27,776 bases of DNA from JAKPCT01 sp029553165 (GTDB taxonomy: Bacteria; Bacillota; UBA4882; UBA8346), in the NCBI GenBank assembly GCA_035359995.1, contig DAORZT010000037.1:1-27776 (forward strand). Direction: 5' to 3'. The notes under the pieces were generated by a model. It made no database searches. It saw only the letters and a program-made list of their open reading frames with translations, and was not told the DNA's origin. Shown here in pieces: positions 1 through 7,156 of this stretch. Both the position numbers and the translations under genes were made by a program. Each line of letters starts with the position of its first letter. The first letter of the stretch is position 1.

Positions 1-586
1 AAACCAAATTCAATTCATTTTTTTGATAATAATGATGCCTGGTCCTCCTATAAGGATAAAGATAACGTCCATATTCCGTATAACTTTTTACTCTAACAAT
101 ACCGGTGATTAATTGCAAAGCATGGATTCTCTCAAGTTTAACATAGTCGATTCCAATATCTCCATAAAACAATTCTTCATTACTACCTTTCCAAAAATAG
201 CCTCTCCGTTTATCAAACACAATTAAATCTTTATAGAAATACAGCACACAACCCCAGATAATCAGACTGCCAGCCACCATTAACGGAAAAAACAGGTGTT
301 TATATTTAAGGTATATTTCCGGATGAAATGCCGCTAAAAATGGAATCGCCGCCAAAAAACAGAAGTTAAAAATCAGGATTATTTTTAATTGCGTATCCCA
401 AGTAATACGAAATTCAATTCGATTGTAATCGGCAGCAACAATACCATAAGTTATTCTTTTATGGCCTATGAAATCCCACCCAATCTGTTTTGCCAGCGGA
501 TCGACAAATCGTGAAAGATCAACTTCAGAATGGCCATTCCTGGTTTCATTCAGTCTTTGGGCTTGGTTTGGCATTTTTTCAAACAT
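1..586 (-). CDS. Two-TM membrane protein, paralogue of the gene at 1027-1674 (partial, runs off the left edge)
   Basis: An ATG at 586 follows a good ribosome-binding site (GGAGGAG about 10 bases upstream), and the frame stays open for 195 codons to base 1, so the C-terminus is missing. The protein starts MFEKMPNQ and matches the protein at 1027-1674 along its length. Shared blocks include VEFRITW/IEFRITW near residue 60, two hydrophobic helices at roughly residues 66-85 and 95-112, VFDKRRGYFWKGSNE just after the second helix, then DYVKLERIHALQLI and ELNLV. The soluble part after the helices alternates like a small beta domain, perhaps PH-like, but this is inference. The family is not one I can name. 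It is the last of three tandem copies on the minus strand. It carries an extra basic, Tyr-rich insert (residues about 170-190) before ELNLV. Confidence 0.8.
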   Translation of the reverse strand, partial: MFEKMPNQAQRLNETRNGHSEVDLSRFVDPLAKQIGWDFIGHKRITYGIVAADYNRIEFRITWDTQLKIILIFNFCFLAAIPFLAAFHPEIYLKYKHLFFPLMVAGSLIIWGCVLYFYKDLIVFDKRRGYFWKGSNEELFYGDIGIDYVKLERIHALQLITGIVRVKSYTEYGRYLYPYRRTRHHYYQKNELNLV

Positions 587-710
587 TATGTATCTCACTC
601 CTCCCCTCCGACTTAATGTTTTTCAAAACTATTACTCAATGAATAGTTAAATTCCACGAACAACAACATTATGTTTCTTTAATTATATAACAACAACCGC
701 TATTTTTCCA

Positions 711-1019
711 TCAATTTACCAATTGGCCCTTTTTTTCAGCCAAAGTTATTGTCGCTTCAACTCCTGAATTGAAGTTTAAAAAGTCACTTTCAATCCCATC
801 ACTAAAAATAACACCGTTATCCGGCATTTGGGAAACGACTCTTAATGGTGTGTTTGGAGTTATTCTGCCAAAGATCAAATCAGTCTGGGAGGTCTTACTC
901 GGAAATGGTTCCCGTACCGTAAATACTAAGTGATCCGTATTCCAATCCATCTTTAATTCGGAGTTTGGCACCATTTTAGCTTGTTTAGCAGTATTTTTGA
1001 CTATTGAATTGTTCGTTTT
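711..1019 (-). pseudogene. C-terminal fragment of an NAD-kinase-like protein
   Basis: The frame is open from 1019 down to a TAA at 711. The first ATG is at 974 and has no convincing ribosome-binding site. The translation contains VFTVREPFPSKTSQ, then SQMPDNGVIFSDGIESDFL and FNSGVEATI, ending EKKGQLVN. From memory, this pattern (REPF.S...SG/TS, then GVIFSDG.E.DFL.FNSG) is the C-terminal beta domain of ATP-NAD/NADH kinase-like proteins. The GGDGT-type nucleotide-binding N-terminal half is absent, because the intact gene at 1027-1674 ends just upstream. I read it as a decayed remnant left behind a rearrangement, not a working kinase. The family assignment is moderate and the truncation is directly visible. 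An alternative is a genuine 87-residue gene starting at 974. Confidence 0.5.
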
Positions 1020-1026
1020 TTATTTA

Positions 1027-1674
1027 TTAACTTTTTATTGTCACTTCCCATAACGGCACTCCTAAAAATTTTGAAAGAACCCGGGCATCTTTTTGGATTC
1101 TGTACTTATTTCCATGGTGAACAACATTAATCCGGGCACCAGTATCCAATACTAAATTCAATTCATAAGAATAACAAAAGCCTCCTTTTTCTGCCTTATG
1201 AATGGCAATAATTAATTGTAAGGCATGAATCCGCTCAAGTTTAACATAGTCAGCTCCAACCTCTTCATTAAAGAACTCATTACTTCCTTTCCAAAAATAA
1301 CCCCTCCGTTTGTCAAACACCACAGGTAATCTACAAAAATAAAGGGTACAGGCCAACGTAACCAGATTACCAACCACCAGCAAAGGGAGAGCCAGGTATT
1401 CATATTTAATTAATATGTCTTTATACTTAAGGACTAACAATGAAATAAAAAGTATACAATAAATATTGAAAGACAATACATTATACAATATCATTTCCCA
1501 GGTTATCCGAAACTCAACCCGATCAGAATCAACCTCAACAATACCATAAATTGATCTGGATCTACTCAAGAGACTCCATTCCGTCTGAAACGCAATCGGA
1601 TCGTTAAACTGAGTAGGATCAGCTTCATAGTGTCTCTTTCCAGCTTCAATCACTTTTTTTAACTTTTCAAACAT
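1027..1674 (-). CDS. Two-TM membrane protein of an uncharacterised tandem family
   Basis: 215 residues, ATG at 1674 with GGGGAGGAG about 8 bases upstream. The N-terminal ~60 residues are polar and include a short beta-like stretch (IYGIVEVDSDRVEFRITW). Two hydrophobic helices follow (about 65-85 and 92-112). A C-terminal domain contains VFDKRRGYFWKG, DYVKLERIHALQLI, YELNLVLDTGARINVV and KFLGVPLWEV. The layout suggests a membrane-anchored cytoplasmic beta domain, possibly PH-like, of unknown role. It is the only complete copy among three on this strand (others at 1-586 and, decayed, 1714-1976). All three share the C-rich leader before the start on the plus strand, so the duplication included upstream DNA. 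I do not recognise a function. Confidence 0.85.
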   Translation of the reverse strand: MFEKLKKVIEAGKRHYEADPTQFNDPIAFQTEWSLLSRSRSIYGIVEVDSDRVEFRITWEMILYNVLSFNIYCILFISLLVLKYKDILIKYEYLALPLLVVGNLVTLACTLYFCRLPVVFDKRRGYFWKGSNEFFNEEVGADYVKLERIHALQLIIAIHKAEKGGFCYSYELNLVLDTGARINVVHHGNKYRIQKDARVLSKFLGVPLWEVTIKS

Positions 1675-1713
1675 TGGACCACTCCTCCCCTTGACTGTTA
1701 ATCTTACCGTTAA

Positions 1714-1976
1714 TTACAAAAGTTCATTGATCCTATCCCATAACGGCACTCCTAAAAAATCTGAAAGCACCCTGGCATTTTCCCGGATTATATTCTTATA
1801 TATCCATGACAAATAACACTAATCCGATCGCTGTTATCTAAAGCCAGATTCAATTTAAATAAATGATAATACTTGCCATTGTACTCTCTAAAAACAGAAA
1901 TCCATTCCTGTAAGCACTTATCATCTGGATCTCTCTTTTTAGTCTTCCAAACATTAAACCATTCCTCACTTGAGTT
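1714..1976 (-). pseudogene. Decayed third copy of the two-TM protein family (frameshifted C-terminal part)
   Basis: Reading leftwards from 1976, the minus strand has an open frame without a start, NSSEEWFNVWKTKKRDP, continuing to FKLNLALDNSDRISVICHGY, which lines up with YELNLVLDTGARINVVHHGN of the intact neighbour. A stop follows within a few codons. Moving to another frame near 1800-1805 restores NARVLSDFLGVPLWDRIN, matching DARVLSKFLGVPLWEV, and ends at a TAA at 1714. The N-terminal half and both membrane helices are missing. It is therefore a truncated, frameshifted relic of the same family. The DNA identity to 1027-1100 is easy to see (both contain taacggcactcctaaaaa). A sequencing error could explain the frameshift but not the missing N-terminus. 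Confidence 0.75.
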
Positions 1977-2016
1977 TTAATACATTGATAACAGTCACCA
2001 AACTCATCTGTACAAA

Positions 2017-2044
2017 TTTAAAAGACACTCCGGCGAGTGTCTTT
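2017..2044 (-). terminator. Rho-independent terminator after the TPR gene
   Basis: On the minus strand a 10-base stem, AAAGACACTC pairing with GAGTGTCTTT, closes a GCCG loop and runs into T- and A-rich sequence. It lies 7 bases past the stop of the TPR gene at 2051, in the expected place for ending the AIM24-TPR transcript. Confidence 0.75.
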
Positions 2045-2050
2045 CGTCAT

Positions 2051-2536
2051 TTATTCAACTTCATTATCCAACTTATTAATTGCTGCAATTGCCACCTGAT
2101 TATTCGGATAATCTTTCAGACATGCTTCATAATATTCACGGGCTTTCTGAACTTCACCCAATTCATTATAGGCAAAAGCGATATTAGTTAACGCAATTTC
2201 CCGATATTCGTATTGATTTGGACTCAACAACAGGATACTTCTCCAACGATCAAGCGCCCGATGGGCATCAAAATATTCAATACTCTTGTTAAAATGTTCA
2301 ATTGCGCCTTGAAAGTCACCTTTTTTTAACAGTTCGGTACCTCTGGTATGTTCAACAGTCACCGTATAACGAATCAGATAACGGCTAAGGATAAATACAA
2401 TATAAGCGATCAGAAAAGAAATAAATCCATCTTTCCCCTTCCGCAAAAAATTCAAAATAACTGTTAATCCTATAATAAAAACCAATTGCGGGAACGCTTT
2501 TTTCAATGAAAGCCGCTTGAAAAACTGCTTATCCAT
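2051..2536 (-). CDS. Membrane-anchored TPR protein
   Basis: 161 residues, ATG at 2536 preceded by AGGTGAT at a spacing of about 8. The N-terminus holds one or two hydrophobic segments (about residues 16-30 and 38-58, LVFIIGLTVIL and FLIAYIVFILS). Residues 67-158 form tetratricopeptide repeats: GTELLKKGDFQGAIEHFNKSIEY, then EIALTNIAFAYNELGEVQKAREYYEACLKDYPNN, each with the usual small/aromatic TPR spacing. TPRs bind protein partners, here on the cytoplasmic side if the helices are membrane anchors. It lies 35 bases after the AIM24-family gene and is probably co-transcribed with it. No specific partner can be inferred. Confidence 0.8.
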   Translation of the reverse strand: MDKQFFKRLSLKKAFPQLVFIIGLTVILNFLRKGKDGFISFLIAYIVFILSRYLIRYTVTVEHTRGTELLKKGDFQGAIEHFNKSIEYFDAHRALDRWRSILLLSPNQYEYREIALTNIAFAYNELGEVQKAREYYEACLKDYPNNQVAIAAINKLDNEVE

Positions 2537-2571
2537 AACAATTAATCACCTGCCTCCACCAGCAACCATTA

Positions 2572-3252
2572 TTAATCATTGTTTTTATGTGGCAAAAATC
2601 GCGCTAACACGTTGGCAAATGCAGGTAAATTCCGTGTTTGAAGCCAGATCGTCCCTGGACCACGGTATTCTCCGACCAAACCCTCACCTGAAGCAAATGA
2701 AGCAAATAACCCTTTGGCCGCTTTTTTAATGTGGTATTGTACCGACTCTTCAAAAGCCACGATATGACCGGTATCGACTCGATAAGTCTCACCGGGAGCC
2801 AGTTTCTTCTCAATAATCGCTCCGTAAGAACTTAAGAACACCACACCATTACCACTGATCTTCTGCAGAAATAAACCTTCACCGGAGATTAATGCTTTAA
2901 ACGAACCTTGAGTTGACAATTGTAATTCATTGCTTCCGGCTAAGTAAGCGCCACTTTGAGCAAAAATTGTATTTCCCTTCAGCTCAAACACAGTGATATC
3001 ACCAAGTACGGCAGGTGCTAAAACCAACTCGCTGTTATCCCGAGTTGCCGTATAAAGTGCAGCAAAGAAAGACTCACCGCCAACCGCTGCTTTGAGCGTG
3101 CCAAATAATCCTTGGCCGGCTGTTTTTGCTTCCAATTCAATCGAAGAAGACATTGATACCATTGCGCCGGCTTCTGCGCGAATTGATTCACCTTTGTCTA
3201 AAATAACTCTTAAAGTGCTGAATACCGGAGCATTCTCAATTTGATACTTCAA
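2572..3252 (-). CDS. AIM24 family protein (TIGR00266-like)
   Basis: 226 residues, TTG start at 3252 behind GGGAGGGG (spacing about 5). The sequence has the features of the AIM24/DUF124 family: an early RAEAGAMVSMSSSIELEAKT block, a Gly-rich GGESFFAALYTA segment, repeated beta-strand units ending in GEGLF or GEGLVGEYRGPGTIWLQTRN, and full family length. These proteins form a pseudo-threefold beta barrel. The bacterial role is not established, and in yeast the relative acts in mitochondrial inner-membrane organisation. No signal peptide or membrane helix is visible, so it should be cytoplasmic. The TPR gene follows it on the same strand. Confidence 0.9.
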   Translation of the reverse strand: MKYQIENAPVFSTLRVILDKGESIRAEAGAMVSMSSSIELEAKTAGQGLFGTLKAAVGGESFFAALYTATRDNSELVLAPAVLGDITVFELKGNTIFAQSGAYLAGSNELQLSTQGSFKALISGEGLFLQKISGNGVVFLSSYGAIIEKKLAPGETYRVDTGHIVAFEESVQYHIKKAAKGLFASFASGEGLVGEYRGPGTIWLQTRNLPAFANVLARFLPHKNND

Positions 3253-3282
3253 CTTAGCCCCTCCCTAATTTTTATAATCCAT

Positions 3283-3309
3283 TAAAAAGAAGATCACCTT
3301 GCTGATGAT
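3283..3309 (-). terminator. Weak rho-independent terminator candidate after the riboflavin operon
   Basis: On the minus strand ATCATC pairs with GGTGAT around a five-base AGCAA loop (one G-U pair), followed by CTTCTTTTT. It sits about 75 bases past ribH, and no stronger hairpin lies in the gap. The stem is only 6 pairs, so partial read-through into the AIM24 gene is possible. Confidence 0.4.
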
Positions 3310-3383
3310 TTAAATAATTCTTTGGCAAATGTTGTAATCCTCTAATTCTTCTAATTTTTTAAACTTTTAATCAAAAACTATAG

Positions 3384-3857
3384 TTATATATTTTCACTTA
3401 TTTGTTTATTCAAATCAATCATCTCTAAAGCAGTCAGCGCTGCATCCCAGCCTTTATTACCAGCTTTTGTCCCAGCCCGTTCAATTGCCTGTTCAATGTT
3501 GTCGGTAGTTAAAACTCCAAAGATCACCGGCAATCCGGTCTCCAGCATCACCGTTGCAATCCCTTTGGAAACTTCGGCCGCAACATAATCAAAATGCGGA
3601 GTCGCGCCACGAATCACTGCTCCCAAACAAATCACCGCAGCAAATTTTCCGGAACGTGCCGCTTTTTGTGCTGCTAAAGGAATCTCAAACGCACCCGGCA
3701 CCCAAAGAATAGTGATCTGTTCTTCGTTGGCGCCATGCCGTTTTAAAGCATCCAGCGCGCCTTCCAACAGATGTTCGGTGATAAAACTGTTAAAACGACT
3801 GACCACAATTGCAAAGTTCGCATCTCCCGTGCGAAGCTGTCCCTCAATGATTTTCAC
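3384..3857 (-). CDS. ribH: 6,7-dimethyl-8-ribityllumazine synthase
   Basis: Penultimate step of riboflavin synthesis: condenses 5-amino-6-ribitylamino-uracil with 3,4-dihydroxybutanone 4-phosphate. From GTG at 3857 the protein is 157 residues, the normal size, beginning VKIIEGQL. The diagnostic parts are VVSRFNSFITEHLL, VPGAFEIPLAAQ, CLGAVIRGATPHFDYV (with the catalytic-region His), PVIFGVLTTDNIEQAIERAG and NKGWDAA. GTG at 3857 is preferred because GAGGAGG lies 8 bases before it and because it matches the family N-terminus. An upstream TTG at 3896 would add 13 atypical residues and overlap ribBA. Last gene of the operon, 35 bases after ribBA. Confidence 0.96.
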   Translation of the reverse strand: MKIIEGQLRTGDANFAIVVSRFNSFITEHLLEGALDALKRHGANEEQITILWVPGAFEIPLAAQKAARSGKFAAVICLGAVIRGATPHFDYVAAEVSKGIATVMLETGLPVIFGVLTTDNIEQAIERAGTKAGNKGWDAALTALEMIDLNKQISENI

Positions 3858-3892
3858 AGTAAACTCCTCCTCAATTTTATTAATTTTCACTC

Positions 3893-5077
3893 TCAAATCA
3901 GGTGTCCCAACTTAGTTTTCTTGGTATTCAAGTAATATTGGTTTGTAGTCCGTGGCGGAATCTTTAATGGTACATGAGCCGCAATCTCCAGTCCATGCCC
4001 GCTTAAACCAATGATCTTGCGGGGATTGTTGGTTAAAAGCCGGATCTTGGACACCCCTAAATCCCTTAAAATCTGCGCTCCCACTCCGTAATCCCGCAAA
4101 TCAGCACCAAATCCCAATGCTTCATTGGCTTCAACGGTATCTAATCCTTGATCCTGCAGTTGATAAGCTTTCAGTTTATTGATTAGTCCAATCCCTCTCC
4201 CTTCCTGCCGCAAGTACACAATAACCCCGGTTCCGGCAGCTGTGATCTGTTCCATCGCTGCTGCTAACTGTTCACCACAATCACAACGATAGGAACCAAA
4301 GACATCACCAGTAAGACATTCCGAATGGACCCGGACCAATGGGTTTTCAACAGTCAGATCACCATAAACCAGCGCAACATGTTCCTGTGCACCATAGATT
4401 GTTTTATACCCAATCAATTTAAATGTCCCATACTGGGTCGGAAGTACGGTCTCCGCTTCCCGTTTCACCAATTTTTCACGCTGGCTACGGTATTTAATCA
4501 AGTCAGCAACAGTAATTATCTTTAAGCCATGTTTGGTTGCAAAAACTTCCAATTCAGCCCGGCGCGCCATCGTCCCGTCATCATTCATAATTTCACAGAT
4601 CGCCCCTGCCGGCTGTAATCCCGCTAACCTTGCCAAATCAACTGCCGCTTCGGTATGGCCGGCTCGGACTAAAACCCCTCCTGGACGTGCAATTAGCGGA
4701 AAGATATGGCCCGGACGCAGAAATTCTTCGGCTGTAGCAGCATCCGAAGCCAGCTTTTGAATTGTTAGTGCTCTTTCAGCAGCAGCGATTCCCGTTGTGG
4801 TATCGCGATGATCAACACTAACCGCGAATGCCGTCCGCATTTTTTCGGTATTGTCCTCTTTAACCATCAACGGTATTGCTAATCGCTCAGCCTGTTCCTT
4901 GGCAATGGCAACACATAACAATCCCCGTGCATATTTGGTAATAAAATTTACCGCTTCCGGTGTAACTTTCTCAGCAGCCATTACCAAATCACCTTCGTTT
5001 TCCCGTCCTTCATCATCTACTACAATAATCATCTTACCTGCACGAAGATCACTAATCGCTTCATCAATTGCGTTCAA
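3893..5077 (-). CDS. ribBA: Bifunctional 3,4-dihydroxy-2-butanone 4-phosphate synthase / GTP cyclohydrolase II
   Basis: Supplies both precursors of riboflavin, from ribulose 5-phosphate and from GTP. The N-terminal RibB half (about 1-200) has DDEGRENEGD at residues 21-30, RPGHIFPL and RAGHTEAAVDL. The C-terminal RibA half has HSECLTGDVFGSYRCDCGEQL, holding the zinc-binding cysteines, then RQEGRGIGL and LLTNNPRK. Both halves look complete. TTG at 5077 is taken as start: it gives the usual MNAIDEAI N-terminus and has a run of Gs (GGGGGGTGAT) 6-7 bases before it. An in-frame GTG at 5092 directly after the ribE stop is the alternative. The gene is packed tightly between ribE and ribH, so translation is probably coupled. 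Confidence 0.96.
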   Translation of the reverse strand: MNAIDEAISDLRAGKMIIVVDDEGRENEGDLVMAAEKVTPEAVNFITKYARGLLCVAIAKEQAERLAIPLMVKEDNTEKMRTAFAVSVDHRDTTTGIAAAERALTIQKLASDAATAEEFLRPGHIFPLIARPGGVLVRAGHTEAAVDLARLAGLQPAGAICEIMNDDGTMARRAELEVFATKHGLKIITVADLIKYRSQREKLVKREAETVLPTQYGTFKLIGYKTIYGAQEHVALVYGDLTVENPLVRVHSECLTGDVFGSYRCDCGEQLAAAMEQITAAGTGVIVYLRQEGRGIGLINKLKAYQLQDQGLDTVEANEALGFGADLRDYGVGAQILRDLGVSKIRLLTNNPRKIIGLSGHGLEIAAHVPLKIPPRTTNQYYLNTKKTKLGHLI

Positions 5078-5092
5078 ACTATCACCCCCCAC

Positions 5093-5728
5093 TTAGATAA
5101 ATCCATGTTTTTGCAGAAACTCAATGCTAATCTTGCTCGTTGGTCTTGTAACAGCGTTTTCAAACGCTTGCTTGGCCAACATATCCAGTTCGACATTGAC
5201 CAGATCCCCGGATTTGAAATATTGAAACCGGGTGTTAAAATATGTGTGCGGAATCAACGAAACCCAAAATTTATTCCCGGCTAATTTCTGAAGCGTCAGG
5301 CTGACGCCATCGATCGCAATTGAACCTTTTGGCAGCAAATACCGGCTTAAGCTTGGCTCAATACTGATCTGAAGCAAGAACGCATTGTGATCTTTCGCAA
5401 TCGACTCAATCCTTCCAACACCATCAACATGTCCCGTTACAAAATGCCCTCCCAGTGCATCACCAACCCGTAATGCCGGTTCTAAATTTACCATCTCACC
5501 TGGCTTAATTGCCTGCAAATTGGTACTGGCGATCGTCTTCGGCATCACATCAGTCTCAAACCAGTCCTTACTTTTAGCGCTAACCGTAAGACAAATACCA
5601 TTTACTGCAATACTGTCACCTAACTGAAACAACTCTGCATTATTGGTTCCGATTCTCAATTTTGCCTGATTGGAACCAAATTGCTTCTTAATTACTTTCC
5701 CTAAAGCCTGAACCAATCCGGTAAACAA
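5093..5728 (-). CDS. ribE: Riboflavin synthase, alpha subunit type
   Basis: Dismutates two molecules of 6,7-dimethyl-8-ribityllumazine to riboflavin. From TTG at 5728 the product is 211 residues beginning with the family's canonical FTGLVQALGKV. It shows the two internal repeats of the family, each a lumazine-binding barrel: GDSIAVNGICLTV / ETIAS-like TIASTNL in the first half, and GSIAIDGVSLTL / LIPHTYFNT in the second. It also contains GDALGGHFVTGHVDGVG. A GTG at 5740 is an alternative start. The gene begins inside the 3' end of ribD (overlap 28 bases), so it is translationally coupled to it. It is called ribE in the Bacillus naming and ribC in some others. Confidence 0.95.
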   Translation of the reverse strand: MFTGLVQALGKVIKKQFGSNQAKLRIGTNNAELFQLGDSIAVNGICLTVSAKSKDWFETDVMPKTIASTNLQAIKPGEMVNLEPALRVGDALGGHFVTGHVDGVGRIESIAKDHNAFLLQISIEPSLSRYLLPKGSIAIDGVSLTLQKLAGNKFWVSLIPHTYFNTRFQYFKSGDLVNVELDMLAKQAFENAVTRPTSKISIEFLQKHGFI

Positions 5729-6834
5729 TCCGGTTCGCACCCCCTTTGATAGGCATGGACTAAAAGATCCCCGTTACTACGCCTGATCCGATCGATAGTC
5801 AGGAGTTGTACATTTGACAGGTCTGTAACTCCCCGACCGCCTAGGACACCCACTGCCGCATCATTTCCAATCATGAATGGAGCATAAAACAAGTAATATT
5901 CATTGATCAGATTTAATTCATAAAATGAAGCAAAGATTTCATGCCCGCCTTCAACCAAAACCGATCGCACCCCAAGGTTTCCCAGTTCAGTTAAGGCCAG
6001 TAGCGGGTCAACCCGGTCGGCACCTGCTTGCCGAATCACCCGCACTCCCTGCCTTGTTAACTCTTCTTCCTGTTTTACAGAAGCTTGATCTGTACAAAAA
6101 ATGATCAGTCGCTCCGGACTATTCTGAACCAAATTACTGTCCGGACTAATCCGCAACTTACTGTCAAACACCACCTTCAATGGCTGATGTTTCCGCCACC
6201 GTGGATGGCGGTTCGTTAACTGCGGGTTATCTTTTAATACCGTTCCGATGCCAACTAAAACAGCACCGACCCGCGAACGAAGCTGATGGACAAACTGCCG
6301 GGAACTATCCCCGGTAATCCATTGCGATTGACCGTTTGCTAAAGCAATCTTTCCGTCTAGACTCATCCCGGCTTTCATGATTACCCATGGTTTTCCGGTA
6401 AGACAATGGTAGAAGAACTCTTTATTTAAAAGTAAAGCCTGTTCTCGTTCCAAGCCAACTTCCGTCTTTATTCCCATGGCTTCCAAACGCGTCGCGCCAC
6501 TACCGGTAACTTTGGGATTGGGATCCGCCACTGCATATTTAACTGCAGTTATTCCAGCTGCGATAACCGCTTCAGTGCAGGGTGGGGTTTTTCCATAATG
6601 GTTACAGGGTTCCAGCGTAACATACATTGTCGCTCCACTGGGGTCAATCTTACAGTTTTTCAGAGCTTCAACCTCTGCGTGTGGCAAACCTGAACCGCGA
6701 TGCCATCCTTCTCCAATAATCACGCCGTCCTTGACAATTACTGCCCCCACCATTGGATTGGGATAAACCATCCCCAATCCCCGTTTTGCTAAGTTGATTG
6801 CCCGCTTCATTGCAGCCTGATCTGAAATCGCCAA
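5701..6834 (-). CDS. ribD: Bifunctional diaminohydroxyphosphoribosylaminopyrimidine deaminase / 5-amino-6-(5-phosphoribosylamino)uracil reductase
   Basis: Second and third steps after GTP cyclohydrolase II. The N-terminal deaminase domain carries the zinc site: H52-A-E54 (PHAEVEAL) and C77/C86 (EPCNHYGKTPPC). The C-terminal NADPH-dependent reductase domain has KPWVIMKAGMSLDGKIA, GIGTVLKDNPQLTNR, VFDSKLRI and SVLVEGGHEI. 377 residues, full length. TTG at 6834 is the start, with GAGGCGG eight bases upstream. That ribosome-binding site is the 3' arm of the attenuator hairpin, so folding would hide it as well as stop transcription. First gene of the FMN-controlled operon. Its last codons overlap ribE in another frame. 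Confidence 0.95.
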   Translation of the reverse strand: MAISDQAAMKRAINLAKRGLGMVYPNPMVGAVIVKDGVIIGEGWHRGSGLPHAEVEALKNCKIDPSGATMYVTLEPCNHYGKTPPCTEAVIAAGITAVKYAVADPNPKVTGSGATRLEAMGIKTEVGLEREQALLLNKEFFYHCLTGKPWVIMKAGMSLDGKIALANGQSQWITGDSSRQFVHQLRSRVGAVLVGIGTVLKDNPQLTNRHPRWRKHQPLKVVFDSKLRISPDSNLVQNSPERLIIFCTDQASVKQEEELTRQGVRVIRQAGADRVDPLLALTELGNLGVRSVLVEGGHEIFASFYELNLINEYYLFYAPFMIGNDAAVGVLGGRGVTDLSNVQLLTIDRIRRSNGDLLVHAYQRGCEPDCLPDWFRL

Positions 6835-6835
6835 T

Positions 6836-6869
6836 AAAAAAACCGCCTCTCAAACCTTCAGGAGACGGT
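6836..6869 (-). terminator. Attenuator hairpin of the FMN riboswitch
   Basis: Minus strand: ACCGTCTC pairs with GAGAGG.CGGT (two unpaired Gs) and is followed by seven Ts, then one A and the ribD TTG start. The loop and upper stem include CCTGAAGG (6855-6862). This is an exact complement of CCTTCAGG (7049-7056), the 5' arm of the aptamer's closing stem. FMN binding would keep the 5' arm in the aptamer and let this terminator form. Without FMN the two octamers can pair and disrupt it. The 3' arm also contains the ribD ribosome-binding site. Confidence 0.75.
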
Positions 6870-6895
6870 ATTATTGAACAAGGTAAAGATCGACT

Positions 6896-7057
6896 ATCCT
6901 TCTCCCATCCAGACTGTACTGTCGGCTTTGGAATCTCACCAAATCAGCAACCACAATTGCAGTTTTAGTATTGGATACTGCTAATGATGATCGCTCGCGG
7001 GCTACGTCACAAAAAGACGATTACCGCCGGTTCGGAGTTACACCGAATCCTGAAGGC
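6896..7057 (-). promoter_or_regulatory. FMN riboswitch (RFN element)
   Basis: The minus strand carries the conserved blocks in order: CCTTCAGGATTCGGTG, AACTCCGAACCGGCGGTA, a variable arm, AGCCCGCGAGCG, a second variable arm, GATTTGGTGAGATTCC, AAAGCCGACAGT, and AGTCTGGATGGGAGAAGGAT. These match the RFN consensus closely. The element senses flavin mononucleotide and reduces expression of ribDEBAH. The only visible departures are in the closing stem and the variable arms, as expected. It lies between the operon promoter and the attenuator. Confidence 0.95.
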
Positions 7058-7094
7058 TTTTATTATTTAATTGATATTTATTTGCTACTTATAA

Positions 7095-7123
7095 AGTATA
7101 TTCCTTATTGACATAAATTACAA
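7095..7123 (-). promoter_or_regulatory. Promoter of the riboflavin operon
   Basis: TTGTAA (7118-7123), a 17-base spacer, then TATACT (7095-7100) on the minus strand. It places the transcript start about 30 bases before the FMN aptamer. Sequence match only. Confidence 0.7.
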
Positions 7124-7156
7124 CTTCTTTATTGCATTTTAATTTAAAAATACCAA

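Noticed and set aside
1970..2191. Plus-strand 73-codon frame across the terminator and TPR gene
   Set aside because: Antisense to the TPR gene and its terminator, with no ribosome-binding site.
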